8,052 nt of DNA from JAQVEM01 sp034660395 (GCA_034660395.1 JAYEJA010000149.1:1-8052), one strand, 5' to 3'; shown: positions 1 through 6,926, counted from the first letter of the stretch. Numbers and translations are program-made. The notes: generated by a model from the letters alone, not told the origin.

Positions 1-453
1 CTTCCTGTCATGAATTTCGAAAGGAGGGGCATGGGTTACAAGAATATCAATATATTTCTTCTTAAATATTTTGTTTATATATAAACGAGGTTTTAACCTG
101 TTAATCTTACAGCACATCTGGAACTCGGTATACTGGTGTTTACCTTTTTTGTACCTTATCGAGCCCTCAAGCCCCGCTAAAATTATATTTTTGTATTCTA
201 CTATTTTCTGGTCCAGATTTATACATCCCTGCGGTATTCCCGACTTGACTCCATTCTCGGTAAAAATCTTTTTCCCGTCATGATTCCCCATAACATAAAA
301 CAGCGGCTTATTAAGCGTGGATACTATAAACTCGAGATAATACGTGGGCAAATCTCCGCAGGATATTACAAAATCTATATCCTTCATTCTCTCAGCAATA
401 GAATTGCTGTATATGTGCCCCACTACCCTGTCGCTTATTAATAATACTTTCAT
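1..453 (-). CDS. Metallophosphoesterase (calcineurin-like), C-terminus cut off by window edge
   Basis: The reading frame is open from ATG at 453 down to base 1: 151 codons, with the 3' end outside the window. Seen: SD near the N-terminus (residues 7-8), CGDLP (32-36), GNHD (56-59) and THAPP (140-144). These are metal-binding blocks of the calcineurin-like phosphoesterase fold; the final GHxH block would lie off the edge. The usual motif I D-x-H is not met: residue 10 is Val and the nearest His is 13. From memory, a subfamily with YYLEF...VPLFYV-GNHD and a 'GLEGS-RY' stretch shares this, so I do not read it as decay. Family members hydrolyse phosphoesters with a dinuclear metal centre; the substrate here is unknown. 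An in-frame stop seven codons upstream makes this ATG the first possible start. There is no SD; TATAAT lies four bases before the ATG. Confidence 0.9.
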   Translation of the reverse strand, partial: MKVLLISDRVVGHIYSNSIAERMKDIDFVISCGDLPTYYLEFIVSTLNKPLFYVMGNHDGKKIFTENGVKSGIPQGCINLDQKIVEYKNIILAGLEGSIRYKKGKHQYTEFQMCCKINRLKPRLYINKIFKKKYIDILVTHAPPFEIHDRK

Positions 454-801
454 GGTAATTATAAAAATTTTTTAGAATCACTATGCAAATTGAATTAAAT
501 ACCCTATACCTTAATAAGACATAATATATCAATAAATACGGTAAAAGTAATAACCATCATCAGGTAATAATAATATAATACCTTAAAAAATTAAAATGAG
601 CTCTGACTATGGCAGCGCAAAACTCTGTATAATAAAAAAGAAATATGATAATATCTTTTATTTGTAATATGGGTTATATTTTTAATAAGTGAAAAATAAC
701 CCGGGATTTTTTCTGGATTAGCTTTTACAAAATTAAGGATATTCAAATTGTGTCTTTTAGAATTTAATCCAGACATATAACAAATAAACATTTTTTAATC
801 C
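454..801. other. Divergent intergenic region, AT-rich, with a 9-bp inverted repeat
   Basis: This 348-base spacer separates the leftward phosphoesterase from the rightward PBP gene. I see no convincing gene in it; a 66-codon minus-strand frame at 591-791 has no SD and no recognisable features. It holds a TATAAT at 574-579 without a good -35, and the inverted repeat TCTGGATTA (712-720) / TAATCCAGA (765-773), 44 bases apart. A weak -10-like TATAAC (776-781) follows the second arm, 20 bases before the PBP start. The arms could be operator half-sites or a stem, but neither is demonstrated. Confidence 0.4.
458..488 (-). promoter_or_regulatory. Possible promoter for the metallophosphoesterase, near-leaderless
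   Basis: On the minus strand a perfect TATAAT (463-458) sits four bases before the ATG. A weak -35 candidate TTGCAT (488-483) lies 19 bases further upstream. Transcription would start at or just inside the start codon, which implies a leaderless mRNA or a chance AT-rich match. The -35 and spacing are poor. Confidence 0.35.
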
Positions 802-3057
802 GTGTCCATATTAAGAAAAAAACATAAAAAGAAAAAAATCTCCAGAGTGATAATTGCCATAGTAGCCGTTATCCTTGGGTTTAATCTGCTATTCACATTT
901 ACATTTGCAGGACTTTTTGTCTACGCTTTTCAGGTCCTTACTTCGTTTAAAGAAGATTTGCCGGACCTTGAAGATTTTACACCTTCAGAAAGCGCCCTGA
1001 CCTCAAAAATATACGCCGCCGACGGGACCCTTATAGCAACCTTCCACGGTGAGCAAAACAGGGAGCTTGTATCATACGAGCAGATACCCCGCAATCTCAT
1101 AGATGCGGTAATTGCCATTGAGGATGAAAGGTATTACCAGCATGAAGGTGTAGATTTTGAAGGAATTATAAGGGCATTCATTATAAATATCATGTCAGGT
1201 GAAATAGAACAGGGCGCTACTACACTGACCCAGGGTTATGTTAAAAACGTATATATACCTGAAGAGAAATATGAGCTTACCTACGAGAGAAAAATCAAGG
1301 AAGCCGCTCTTGCATACCAGCTTGAGAAAATATATTCAAAGGAAGAAATACTGGAGATGTATTTGAATACGGTATATTTTGGCGAGGGGGCTTATGGTGC
1401 CCAGGCAGCAGCTAAAACGTATTTTAATAAGGACATTGAATATCTCAACCTTTCCGAGTGCGCCATTATTGCCGGCCTGCTGAAATCCTACCTGTATTCG
1501 CCATACATCGATAGTAAGGCGGCCATGGAAAGAAGAAATACAGTACTATATAAAATGTTTGAACTCGGCTACATAGACCGGGAAGAATATGACGAAGCCA
1601 TAAAGATGCCCATAATTACGCAGAGGCCGAGGGAAGAGACAGAAGAAATATTTGCCCCATACTTCGTGGAATATGTAAAACAGATACTTATAGATAAATA
1701 CGGGGTGGAAAGAATATTCAAAGGAGGATTTGAAATATATACCACCCTGAACCCGGAAATGCAGATAGCTGCCGAAAATGCAATTGAAGAAGTGCTGCCC
1801 GACCCCGATGACCCCGAAGCGTCGCTGGTAGCCATGGATCCCTCAAACGGATATATAAAGGCAATGGTGGGAGGCAAGGATTTTTCAGAAATGAAATTCA
1901 ACCTTGCTACCCAGTCCAAGAGGCAGCCCGGTTCAACTTTTAAGGTTTTCGCCCTGCTTTCCGCACTGGAGCAGGGACTCACACCGTACATGACATTTAA
2001 TCCCAATGGGGATGTCGTATTTGATATAGAGGGCAGCGAGCCCTGGGAAGTCGGAAACTATAATGATGAGAAATATGAAATAAATGAATTGACCGTACTT
2101 GAAGCAACGGTAAAATCGGTAAATGTGATATATTCACAGCTTATTATGAAAATTCAAGCTTATGGTATGGCAAAACTTGCCATGGATATGGGAATTGAAA
2201 CCTATATGGATCCCTACCCGGCAATGGGGCTGGGAGGACTTACAACAGGAGTATCCCCCCTCGAGGTCTGCACCGCATTTTCTACCATCGCCAATTACGG
2301 TGTAAGGAATGACCCGGTAGCAATTCTTAAAGTTGTAGATAACGACGGCCTGGTCATTGAGGAACACCAGCCGGAAAGCATGCAGATTCTAACACCCATA
2401 AACGCTTTCCGGGCAATAGCAATAATGCAGCAGGTAATGCAGAGAGGTACAGGTACCAGGGCACGGCTTTCCGACAGGCCGTGCGCAGGGAAAACGGGAA
2501 CTACTCAAGAAGCAGAAAATGCCTGGTTTACCGGCTTTACTCCTAACCTTGCCGCATCGGTATGGATGGGCTATGCGGAGGTCAATGTTAAGATGGGAAC
2601 CATACACGGAATGAGAGTGCAGGGAGGCGCACAGCCGGCACTGATCTGGAATGCATTTATGGAAGAAGCTACAATGGACCTCCCCGTAGAGAATTTTGTA
2701 AGGCCTCAGGATGATATGATAAATGTTCAGGTAGTCATGGACCCGGAAACAGGTGAGTTTATGCTTCCAAACAGATTTACACCGGTGGACCAGATAGTAA
2801 TAAAGCAGTTCCAATACGGCCAGGAGCCCAGGCAGCAGGTCCCGGTGCCGGAGAATACAATACCCGTAATGCCAAATGTTACAATGATACCCATAAATGA
2901 GGCAAACCATATACTTATAGAGTCCGGATATACCCATATAGAATATGAAGATGAACCGTTTGGTGAAGTACCTTCCGGATATACACACAGGCAGGACCCT
3001 ATGTGGGGACAGCCGGTTGAAACCATAAGGAAAATCACAGTCTGGGTAAATCCTTAA
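802..3057 (+). CDS. Bifunctional class A penicillin-binding protein (PBP1A type) with PASTA domain
   Basis: This enzyme polymerises lipid II into glycan strands and cross-links the stem peptides on the outer face of the membrane. The protein is 751 residues, normal for the family. In order: a Lys/Arg-rich cytoplasmic tail (1-15); a signal-anchor TM (about 16-46); a GT51 transglycosylase domain with catalytic Glu107 in IEDERYYQHEG, motif II GATTLTQG (138-145), RKIKEA (163-168) and EEILEMYLN (181-189); a transpeptidase domain with STFK (nucleophile Ser378, Lys381), SVN (439-441) and KTGTT (564-568); and a C-terminal PASTA domain (about 684-751). Motif II normally ends TQQ; Gly145 replaces the second Gln. 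The start is GTG at 802, without SD. gltX follows 36 bases after the stop on the same strand. ponA or pbpA-like names are used for such genes, but I assign none. Confidence 0.96.
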   Translation: MSILRKKHKKKKISRVIIAIVAVILGFNLLFTFTFAGLFVYAFQVLTSFKEDLPDLEDFTPSESALTSKIYAADGTLIATFHGEQNRELVSYEQIPRNLIDAVIAIEDERYYQHEGVDFEGIIRAFIINIMSGEIEQGATTLTQGYVKNVYIPEEKYELTYERKIKEAALAYQLEKIYSKEEILEMYLNTVYFGEGAYGAQAAAKTYFNKDIEYLNLSECAIIAGLLKSYLYSPYIDSKAAMERRNTVLYKMFELGYIDREEYDEAIKMPIITQRPREETEEIFAPYFVEYVKQILIDKYGVERIFKGGFEIYTTLNPEMQIAAENAIEEVLPDPDDPEASLVAMDPSNGYIKAMVGGKDFSEMKFNLATQSKRQPGSTFKVFALLSALEQGLTPYMTFNPNGDVVFDIEGSEPWEVGNYNDEKYEINELTVLEATVKSVNVIYSQLIMKIQAYGMAKLAMDMGIETYMDPYPAMGLGGLTTGVSPLEVCTAFSTIANYGVRNDPVAILKVVDNDGLVIEEHQPESMQILTPINAFRAIAIMQQVMQRGTGTRARLSDRPCAGKTGTTQEAENAWFTGFTPNLAASVWMGYAEVNVKMGTIHGMRVQGGAQPALIWNAFMEEATMDLPVENFVRPQDDMINVQVVMDPETGEFMLPNRFTPVDQIVIKQFQYGQEPRQQVPVPENTIPVMPNVTMIPINEANHILIESGYTHIEYEDEPFGEVPSGYTHRQDPMWGQPVETIRKITVWVNP

Positions 3058-3093
3058 AAATTATTTTGTAAAAAACCAATTACTTTATTTTTT

Positions 3094-4584
3094 ATGAATA
3101 GAGAAAACAAAAATACAAGAGTAAGATTTGCACCCAGCCCTACGGGGTATCTTCATATCGGCAGCGCCAGAACCGCCTTTTTTAACTGGCTATATGCAAA
3201 AAATACCGGCGGGAGCTTCATACTGAGGATAGAAGATACAGATATATCAAGGCACAGGGAAGAATCCATAGATAAAATTTTAAATTCGCTAAAATGGCTG
3301 GGGATTGACTGGGACGAAGGACCCGGAGCTGAAGATAGGTACGGTCCCTACAGACAATCACAAAGGACCGGAATCTACAATGATTATGCCCGCAGACTTA
3401 TAGAAGAAAAAAAGGCATACAGATGTTTCTGCACTCCCGAAGAGCTTGAAGAAAAAAGAAGGGCCGCAGCTGGAAAAGGCATCTCTTACAGATATGACAG
3501 AAAATGCCTCAATCTAACGCAGGAAGAAGTTAAATCCAACCTGGAAAAAGGGAAACCATATGCTATAAGATTACGCGTGCCTGAAAACGAGATAATTTCC
3601 TTCAAGGATAAGGTTTATGGAGAAATAAAGGTTGAGTCAGAAAATATAGAGGACTTTATTATAATAAGGTCCAACGGGCTTCCCACCTATAATTATTCCG
3701 CAGCCATAGATGACGCGCTGATGAAAATAACAGGTGTTATAAGGGGCGAGGACCATCTTTCAAACACTCCCAAGCAAATCCTCGTTTACAGGGCCCTTGG
3801 TTTTAAAACACCGGATTTTACCCACCTTCCCATGATACTGGGAATGGACGGGCAGAAACTGAGTAAGAGACACGGTTCCATATCAATCGAGAAATACATA
3901 GAAGGCGGCTTTTTAAGGGGAGCGATACTGAATTACCTTGCTCTTCTGGGATGGTCCTACGGTGAAAAGACAACAATCTTTTCAGTGGATGAGCTTATTA
4001 AAAAATTCAACTTAAGCTCTATCAATAAAAAGCCGGCAAAATTTGACTACAGTAAACTTTTATGGATAAACGGGCAGTATATAAAAAATATGCCTGACCC
4101 CGGGCTATCTGAGCTTATAAAAATCCGGATGGAAAACTTTATCTCATTAAAAGATAAAAACCTGCTGGAGGACAGCGCCCCGGAGCTTGAAGAAAAAATA
4201 CTAAAGATAACACCTCTCGTAAAAGAGCGCATAAAAACATTAAATGACAGTATAGAGCTTGCTGCACCCTTTTTTATTAAAATCTCATACAGCGATGAAT
4301 TCAGGACCTATTTTGAAAATAAAAAAATAGATGCCGTAGACACTCTGGAAAGGGTCTATAAAGCTCTGGAAAAAAAGGATGAAGACCTCTGCGCCGGCTA
4401 CGCTGAAAAGGTTTTAAGGTCTCTTTCCGATGAGCTTGGAATAAGCTTGAGAAAAATTGCCGAGGTTGTAAGAATAGCCCTCTGGAACAATAAAGTAAGT
4501 CCTCCCCTATTCGGAACTATCGAGATACTGGGAAGAGAGATAACCTTAAGAAGAATAAAGAAGTATATGGAGATTATTTCTTAG
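3094..4584 (+). CDS. gltX: Glutamyl-tRNA synthetase (GluRS, class I)
   Basis: GluRS charges tRNA-Glu with glutamate in the cytoplasm; in bacteria lacking GlnRS it also mischarges tRNA-Gln for later amidation by GatCAB. The protein is 496 residues, typical for bacteria. Seen: the HIGH motif as HIGS (21-24) within SPTGYLHIGSARTAFFNW, LRIEDTD (44-50), the tRNA-acceptor region GVIRGEDHLSNTPKQ (214-228), KLSKR (255-259), then the helical anticodon-binding C-terminal half. A zinc-knuckle-like set reads C111-x-C113-x24-C138-x-N140, where E. coli GluRS has His as the fourth ligand. No SD precedes the ATG; TACTTT (3081-3086) ends seven bases before it, but no -35 accompanies it. Whether this enzyme is discriminating cannot be read from the sequence alone; the tRNA-Gln about 540 bases downstream makes the question relevant. 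It is convergent with the RHH gene, nine bases apart, with no evident terminator. Confidence 0.98.
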   Translation: MNRENKNTRVRFAPSPTGYLHIGSARTAFFNWLYAKNTGGSFILRIEDTDISRHREESIDKILNSLKWLGIDWDEGPGAEDRYGPYRQSQRTGIYNDYARRLIEEKKAYRCFCTPEELEEKRRAAAGKGISYRYDRKCLNLTQEEVKSNLEKGKPYAIRLRVPENEIISFKDKVYGEIKVESENIEDFIIIRSNGLPTYNYSAAIDDALMKITGVIRGEDHLSNTPKQILVYRALGFKTPDFTHLPMILGMDGQKLSKRHGSISIEKYIEGGFLRGAILNYLALLGWSYGEKTTIFSVDELIKKFNLSSINKKPAKFDYSKLLWINGQYIKNMPDPGLSELIKIRMENFISLKDKNLLEDSAPELEEKILKITPLVKERIKTLNDSIELAAPFFIKISYSDEFRTYFENKKIDAVDTLERVYKALEKKDEDLCAGYAEKVLRSLSDELGISLRKIAEVVRIALWNNKVSPPLFGTIEILGREITLRRIKKYMEIIS

Positions 4585-4593
4585 CTTATATCT

Positions 4594-4890
4594 CTAATCA
4601 TTTTCTTTAAAAAGTATATTTCTCTCATCCCTGAGATCTATTTTATAACATTTATTCAAATCTATTCTCAATTCCCTTATTTCCCTTGCTATCTCACGTA
4701 AAATCCTGGTATTGTCTTCACCGCCGTTAATTGATATTCCTCCGACATTTATGGAGTTCATACCGCCTACTTTTTCCCTTAACAAAAAACTTATAAACAT
4801 GGATAGCGATATATCCATCTTTTCTGCAATCTTTCTTGCATTATCTATTAGATTTTTGTTAAGTCTGAAACTATACATCTTCTTAGCCAT
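4594..4890 (-). CDS. Ribbon-helix-helix (CopG/Arc-like) DNA-binding protein
   Basis: The product is 98 residues. Residues 5-12 (MYSFRLNK) fit the DNA-contacting beta strand of the RHH fold. Residues 13-27 and 28-42, with a turn at MDISLS, fit helices A and B (hydrophobic pattern LI-AR-IA then MFISFLL). A Gly/Asn-rich linker (about 42-57) leads to a charged amphipathic helix (about 59-80, REIAREIRELRIDLNK) that could oligomerise or bind a partner. RHH proteins act as dimers on short inverted repeats and commonly repress their own promoters; the palindrome directly upstream of this start (4891-4904) is an obvious candidate target. No toxin gene adjoins it, so an antitoxin role is not supported; a solitary regulator or mobilisation-type accessory protein is possible. 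The ATG has no SD and a very short predicted leader. The gene is convergent with gltX. Confidence 0.8.
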   Translation of the reverse strand: MAKKMYSFRLNKNLIDNARKIAEKMDISLSMFISFLLREKVGGMNSINVGGISINGGEDNTRILREIAREIRELRIDLNKCYKIDLRDERNILFKEND

Positions 4891-4928
4891 AGTATTTTAA
4901 TACTAAAATTATGTGACTAATTTGTCAA
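4891..4928 (-). promoter_or_regulatory. Strong sigma-70-type promoter plus palindromic operator of the RHH gene
   Basis: On the minus strand a consensus -35 TTGACA (4928-4923) is followed by exactly 17 bases and a -10 TAGTAT (4905-4900), then nine bases to the ATG. The inverted repeat AGTATT-TT-AATACT (4891-4904) covers most of the -10 box and the predicted transcription start. Binding there would block initiation, which fits RHH autorepression. Transcription should begin only a few bases, or none, before the ATG. Confidence 0.75.
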
Positions 4929-5092
4929 CTATTTTATTATAAAATTGTGAAAAAATTTTTATAAAGTAGGAATCAAAGATTAATATTTATTAAAATATCA
5001 AAAACAGAAGGTAAAATCCTGATATATCATATTTCACCGTTCACTCTTTGCCACACAGTAAATTTTCTGATAGCATTATTATGCTTTTTACG

Positions 5093-5098
5093 TATAAT
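5093..5098 (+). promoter_or_regulatory. Consensus -10 box for the tRNA-Gln gene
   Basis: TATAAT lies 27 bases upstream of the mature tRNA 5' end, predicting a precursor leader of roughly 20 bases. No recognisable -35 stands at the expected distance; TAGCAT at 5071-5076 is the nearest candidate and is weak. The rest of 4929-5092 is AT-rich with no gene. Confidence 0.5.
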
Positions 5099-5125
5099 AG
5101 TAATGTTTTTTAGAATTCATTTCCC

Positions 5126-5199
5126 TGGGGAGTCGTCTAGAGGTAGGACATGCGGCCCTGGACCGTAGAGCGGGGGTTCGAATCCTCCCTCCCCAGCCA
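5126..5199 (+). tRNA. tRNA-Gln (anticodon CTG), CCA encoded, atypical C33
   Basis: The 74-base gene folds fully. Acceptor TGGGGAG pairs with CTCCCCA, followed by discriminator G and CCA. D stem GTCT/GGAC has a 7-base loop AGAGGTA. Anticodon stem TGCGG/CCGTA has one G-U pair. The variable loop is GAGC, and T stem GGGGG/CCTCC has loop TTCGAAT. The 7-base anticodon loop reads CCCTGGA, putting CTG at 5158-5160 (reads CAG, glutamine). The U1-A72 first pair and a D loop without an extra base after position 20 match what is known of tRNA-Gln recognition by bacterial GatCAB. The oddity is base 33 (position 5157): C, where tRNAs almost always carry U. Everything else looks functional, so I do not call a pseudogene. 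Confidence 0.93.
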
Positions 5200-5205
5200 A
5201 GTTGT

Positions 5206-5283
5206 AGCGCTAATAAAATGATTGGCCTTATTTATTGTAATATAGATGAAAATATCATATGCGCTAACGTAAGACAGCGCTAA
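5206..5283 (+). repeat. Three GCGCTAA direct repeats downstream of the tRNA
   Basis: GCGCTAA occurs at 5207-5213, 5261-5267 and 5277-5283, the first and third as AGCGCTAA. AGCGCT is itself palindromic. The copies lie between the tRNA 3' end and the DUF4870-type gene. They could be protein-binding sites or chance in a short AT-rich spacer; I see no stem followed by a T-run, so they are not a clear terminator. Confidence 0.35.
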
Positions 5284-5333
5284 GATAAAGAAAAAGTTGT
5301 ATTTGATTTTTAAAACTTCTTTTAAAATATTTG

Positions 5334-5340
5334 AAGGGAG
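5334..5340 (+). promoter_or_regulatory. Shine-Dalgarno deciding the GTG start
   Basis: AAGGGAG is followed by CCAAA and then GTG at 5346. It is one of the few strong ribosome-binding sites here and contrasts with the SD-less left-block genes. Confidence 0.7.
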
Positions 5341-5345
5341 CCAAA

Positions 5346-5768
5346 GTGGAAGAAAAAATATCAATGGAAGAAAAATTAATGTCACTTCTGTCGCATTTAT
5401 CCATACTTATTCCGAATATCGGCATACTGGCACCAATAATCATATGGGTAACCAATAAGGATAATTCAAGATTTGTGAGATTTAATGCATTGCAGGCAAT
5501 ATTTTTCCAGCTGATATTTTTTATACTTATGATGTTTTTTATATTCATTGGTGTAATACTAATGCTTGTTGCAATCCCATGGTTTGATTTAAATTCAAAT
5601 GCCGAGCCGGGAATTCTTTTCTTTTTATCAATGGTTTTTATGTTTATGTATTTTCCACTTTGGTTAATTTTTGGTATTTATGCAGTTGTAGCTTCGGTAA
5701 AAAGCTTTAAGGGAAAAATTTTTAAGTATGCGATAATTGGCAGATTTTTTGAAAGGAAAATTTACTAA
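5346..5768 (+). CDS. DUF4870-type (Tic20-like) small membrane protein
   Basis: The product is 140 residues with a short charged N-terminus (EEKISMEEKL). Hydrophobic segments follow at about 17-35, 48-75 and 90-118. Family-like landmarks are SHLSILIPNIGILAPIIIW early on, the hydrophilic loop NKDNSRFVRFNALQA (36-50), and an end pattern of IYAVVASVKSFKGK...YAIIGRF. This arrangement matches DUF4870 proteins, which are membrane proteins without an established function. The start chosen is GTG at 5346 because AAGGGAG (5334-5340) lies five bases before it; a TTG at 5331 is in frame but would place the SD inside the coding region. It is transcribed rightward, alone among the right-block genes, with only weak promoter candidates (TAAAAT at 5323-5328). 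The flanking spacers show no partner gene. Confidence 0.82.
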   Translation: MEEKISMEEKLMSLLSHLSILIPNIGILAPIIIWVTNKDNSRFVRFNALQAIFFQLIFFILMMFFIFIGVILMLVAIPWFDLNSNAEPGILFFLSMVFMFMYFPLWLIFGIYAVVASVKSFKGKIFKYAIIGRFFERKIY

Positions 5769-5823
5769 AGCAGCAAGCATGACTACAATTATTTAAACCC
5801 CGGTTTGATTTACCTATTAAATT

Positions 5824-5885
5824 GAGTTTTTAAATTAATTAATTCATTTAGAAATTGGTTCGAAATTTCGCAACCCTGCTCAGCC
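5824..5885. repeat. Dispersed repeat, copy A (core GGTTCGAAATTTCGCAACC)
   Basis: The 19-base core at 5857-5875 is identical to copy B. Flanks also match imperfectly: TTAATTC-TTTA-AAAT on the left and TG--CAG-CA on the right, giving about 60 related bases. The core is a quasi-palindrome: CGAAATTTCG is a perfect 10-base palindrome, flanked by GGTT and AACC with one extra base on one side. It lies about 130 bases beyond the 3' end of the leftward membrane-protein gene (6019-6789). On the minus strand it falls at the end of a start-less 48-codon open frame (5994-5848) ending VAKFRTNF-stop. Confidence 0.8.
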
Positions 5886-6018
5886 AGTTAGAACAACTAT
5901 CATGTTTTATCAGCTCATCAAAGTGCTTTCCCAATATATACTCTAACTTTTTACCTCTTAGCTTTAATTTCGTAAGTACAGAATTAATTAACTTTCAAAC
6001 TTTCAAATGAGTCAGGAG

Positions 6019-6789
6019 TCATTTTTCTGCTGTATTTCTAATACTATATAGAAAACAGGATATGCTCCAGATAATTATAAGAATCAAACCATAAAAACTA
6101 AACCAGAATAAAAAACGGGAGAGCATATTGCCTTTTTTTAATACTTCTATATCCTCAACATAGATAATTTCACATGCTCCCTTACCATCATCTTCTCTGA
6201 TCGTACTTGATTTCCAGGTAATAGTATTTTGCCCGGATATCCCATCTTCCAGCGGGGCGGCTATAATATTTACAAGTTTCCCTTTGATTGTTATCTGGTC
6301 ACCGCGGTTAATTTTTTTTGCTTCATCGCTCAAATCCTTTTCCCTGGTAAATAAATGGTTATTGGAGAATTCATTGAGGTTGAAGGCGGCATCTCCATTC
6401 CACCGGACCCAGCACCAGCGGGAGTCCTGCTTGAATTTAACTCGCTTATCCTGATAGACTTTATTGGCGACATTATTGCCCCAGATCAAACACAAATCAA
6501 TAGGGAATAAACTGGTATATTTATTGATACTGAATATCTGATAATTCATTCTGCCGATAACAAGACCACTTATCTCGTAATCATAAAGAGGTTTTAGCTG
6601 CCATAAATAGCCATCCTTTTTAAATTTAATTTTCTCTGTATCAGATATTTCTTTTCGAACAGGTTGATTTGTAGCTTCATCTGTGATCTCGTCTACAATA
6701 CGTATATTATTACGGGTAAAAAAAGTTATAATAAGTATTAAAAATAAGATTAGGAAAAGATAGCCATTAATTTTCTGAACTCTGCCCAT
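6019..6789 (-). CDS. Uncharacterised two-TM membrane protein with a large extracytoplasmic domain
   Basis: The product is 256 residues from the chosen start. TM1 spans about 8-24 after a short basic N-terminus, and TM2 about 226-249 near the C-terminus, leaving roughly 200 residues between them, probably outside the membrane. Recognisable stretches are DLCLIWGNN (98-106), SRWCWVRW (123-130), FSNNHL (141-146) and GDQITIKGKLVNI (163-175), the last resembling a small beta-barrel strand set. I recall similar 'SNNHL...GD-I-IKG-LVN' proteins as unnamed hypotheticals; no function is known to me. Start choice: ATG at 6789 has GGAG four bases upstream. A TTG at 6828 is in frame but overlaps the -10 box, so it cannot be in the mRNA if that promoter is used. 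Copies of a ~60-base repeat flank the gene. Confidence 0.7.
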   Translation of the reverse strand: MGRVQKINGYLFLILFLILIITFFTRNNIRIVDEITDEATNQPVRKEISDTEKIKFKKDGYLWQLKPLYDYEISGLVIGRMNYQIFSINKYTSLFPIDLCLIWGNNVANKVYQDKRVKFKQDSRWCWVRWNGDAAFNLNEFSNNHLFTREKDLSDEAKKINRGDQITIKGKLVNIIAAPLEDGISGQNTITWKSSTIREDDGKGACEIIYVEDIEVLKKGNMLSRFLFWFSFYGLILIIIWSISCFLYSIRNTAEK

Positions 6790-6827
6790 TTTTCTCCATT
6801 TGATATATCTCCAGAATGCTTGATACA

Positions 6828-6856
6828 ATTATGTCAATATTCAGTGATTATGTCAC
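6828..6856 (-). promoter_or_regulatory. Extended -10 promoter for the 6019-6789 gene, with repeated TGACATAAT
   Basis: On the minus strand GTGACA (6856-6851), 17 bases, then TGA-CATAAT with the -10 hexamer at 6833-6828; the TG before it forms an extended -10. The nine bases TGACATAAT occur twice (6855-6847 and 6836-6828), 19 bases apart. AGTGA-TTATG-TCACT (+ strand 6843-6857) is also an inverted repeat. Transcription from about 6821 gives a ~30-base leader holding the GGAG. Confidence 0.6.
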
Positions 6857-6926
6857 TAAAAAGTATAGAATAGCGAATAGATAAAGACCGAATTATCAAT
6901 GATGTTCTACCAGATATAATTATTCT

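Noticed and set aside
71..283. Plus-strand 70-codon frame at the left edge
   Set aside because: It overlaps the minus-strand phosphoesterase, whose motifs are clear.
591..791. 66-codon minus-strand frame in the divergent spacer
   Set aside because: No SD, no recognisable motif, and it occupies the promoter region between two divergent genes; most likely chance.
1569..3038. Long minus-strand frames (145, 199, 103 codons) opposite the PBP gene
   Set aside because: They are antisense shadows of a clearly coding frame with all PBP motifs and have no family-like sequence.
4594..4890. RHH protein as the antitoxin of a toxin-antitoxin pair
   Set aside because: gltX lies on its 3' side and an AT-rich spacer with a tRNA on the other; no toxin-sized partner frame exists.
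5137..5548. Minus-strand frames across the tRNA and the DUF4870-type gene
   Set aside because: The residues SNPRST and similar come from reading the tRNA backwards; the remainder is antisense to a real gene.
5793..5806. AAACCCCGGTTT as a terminator after the DUF4870-type gene
   Set aside because: The arms leave only a two-base loop and no T-run follows.
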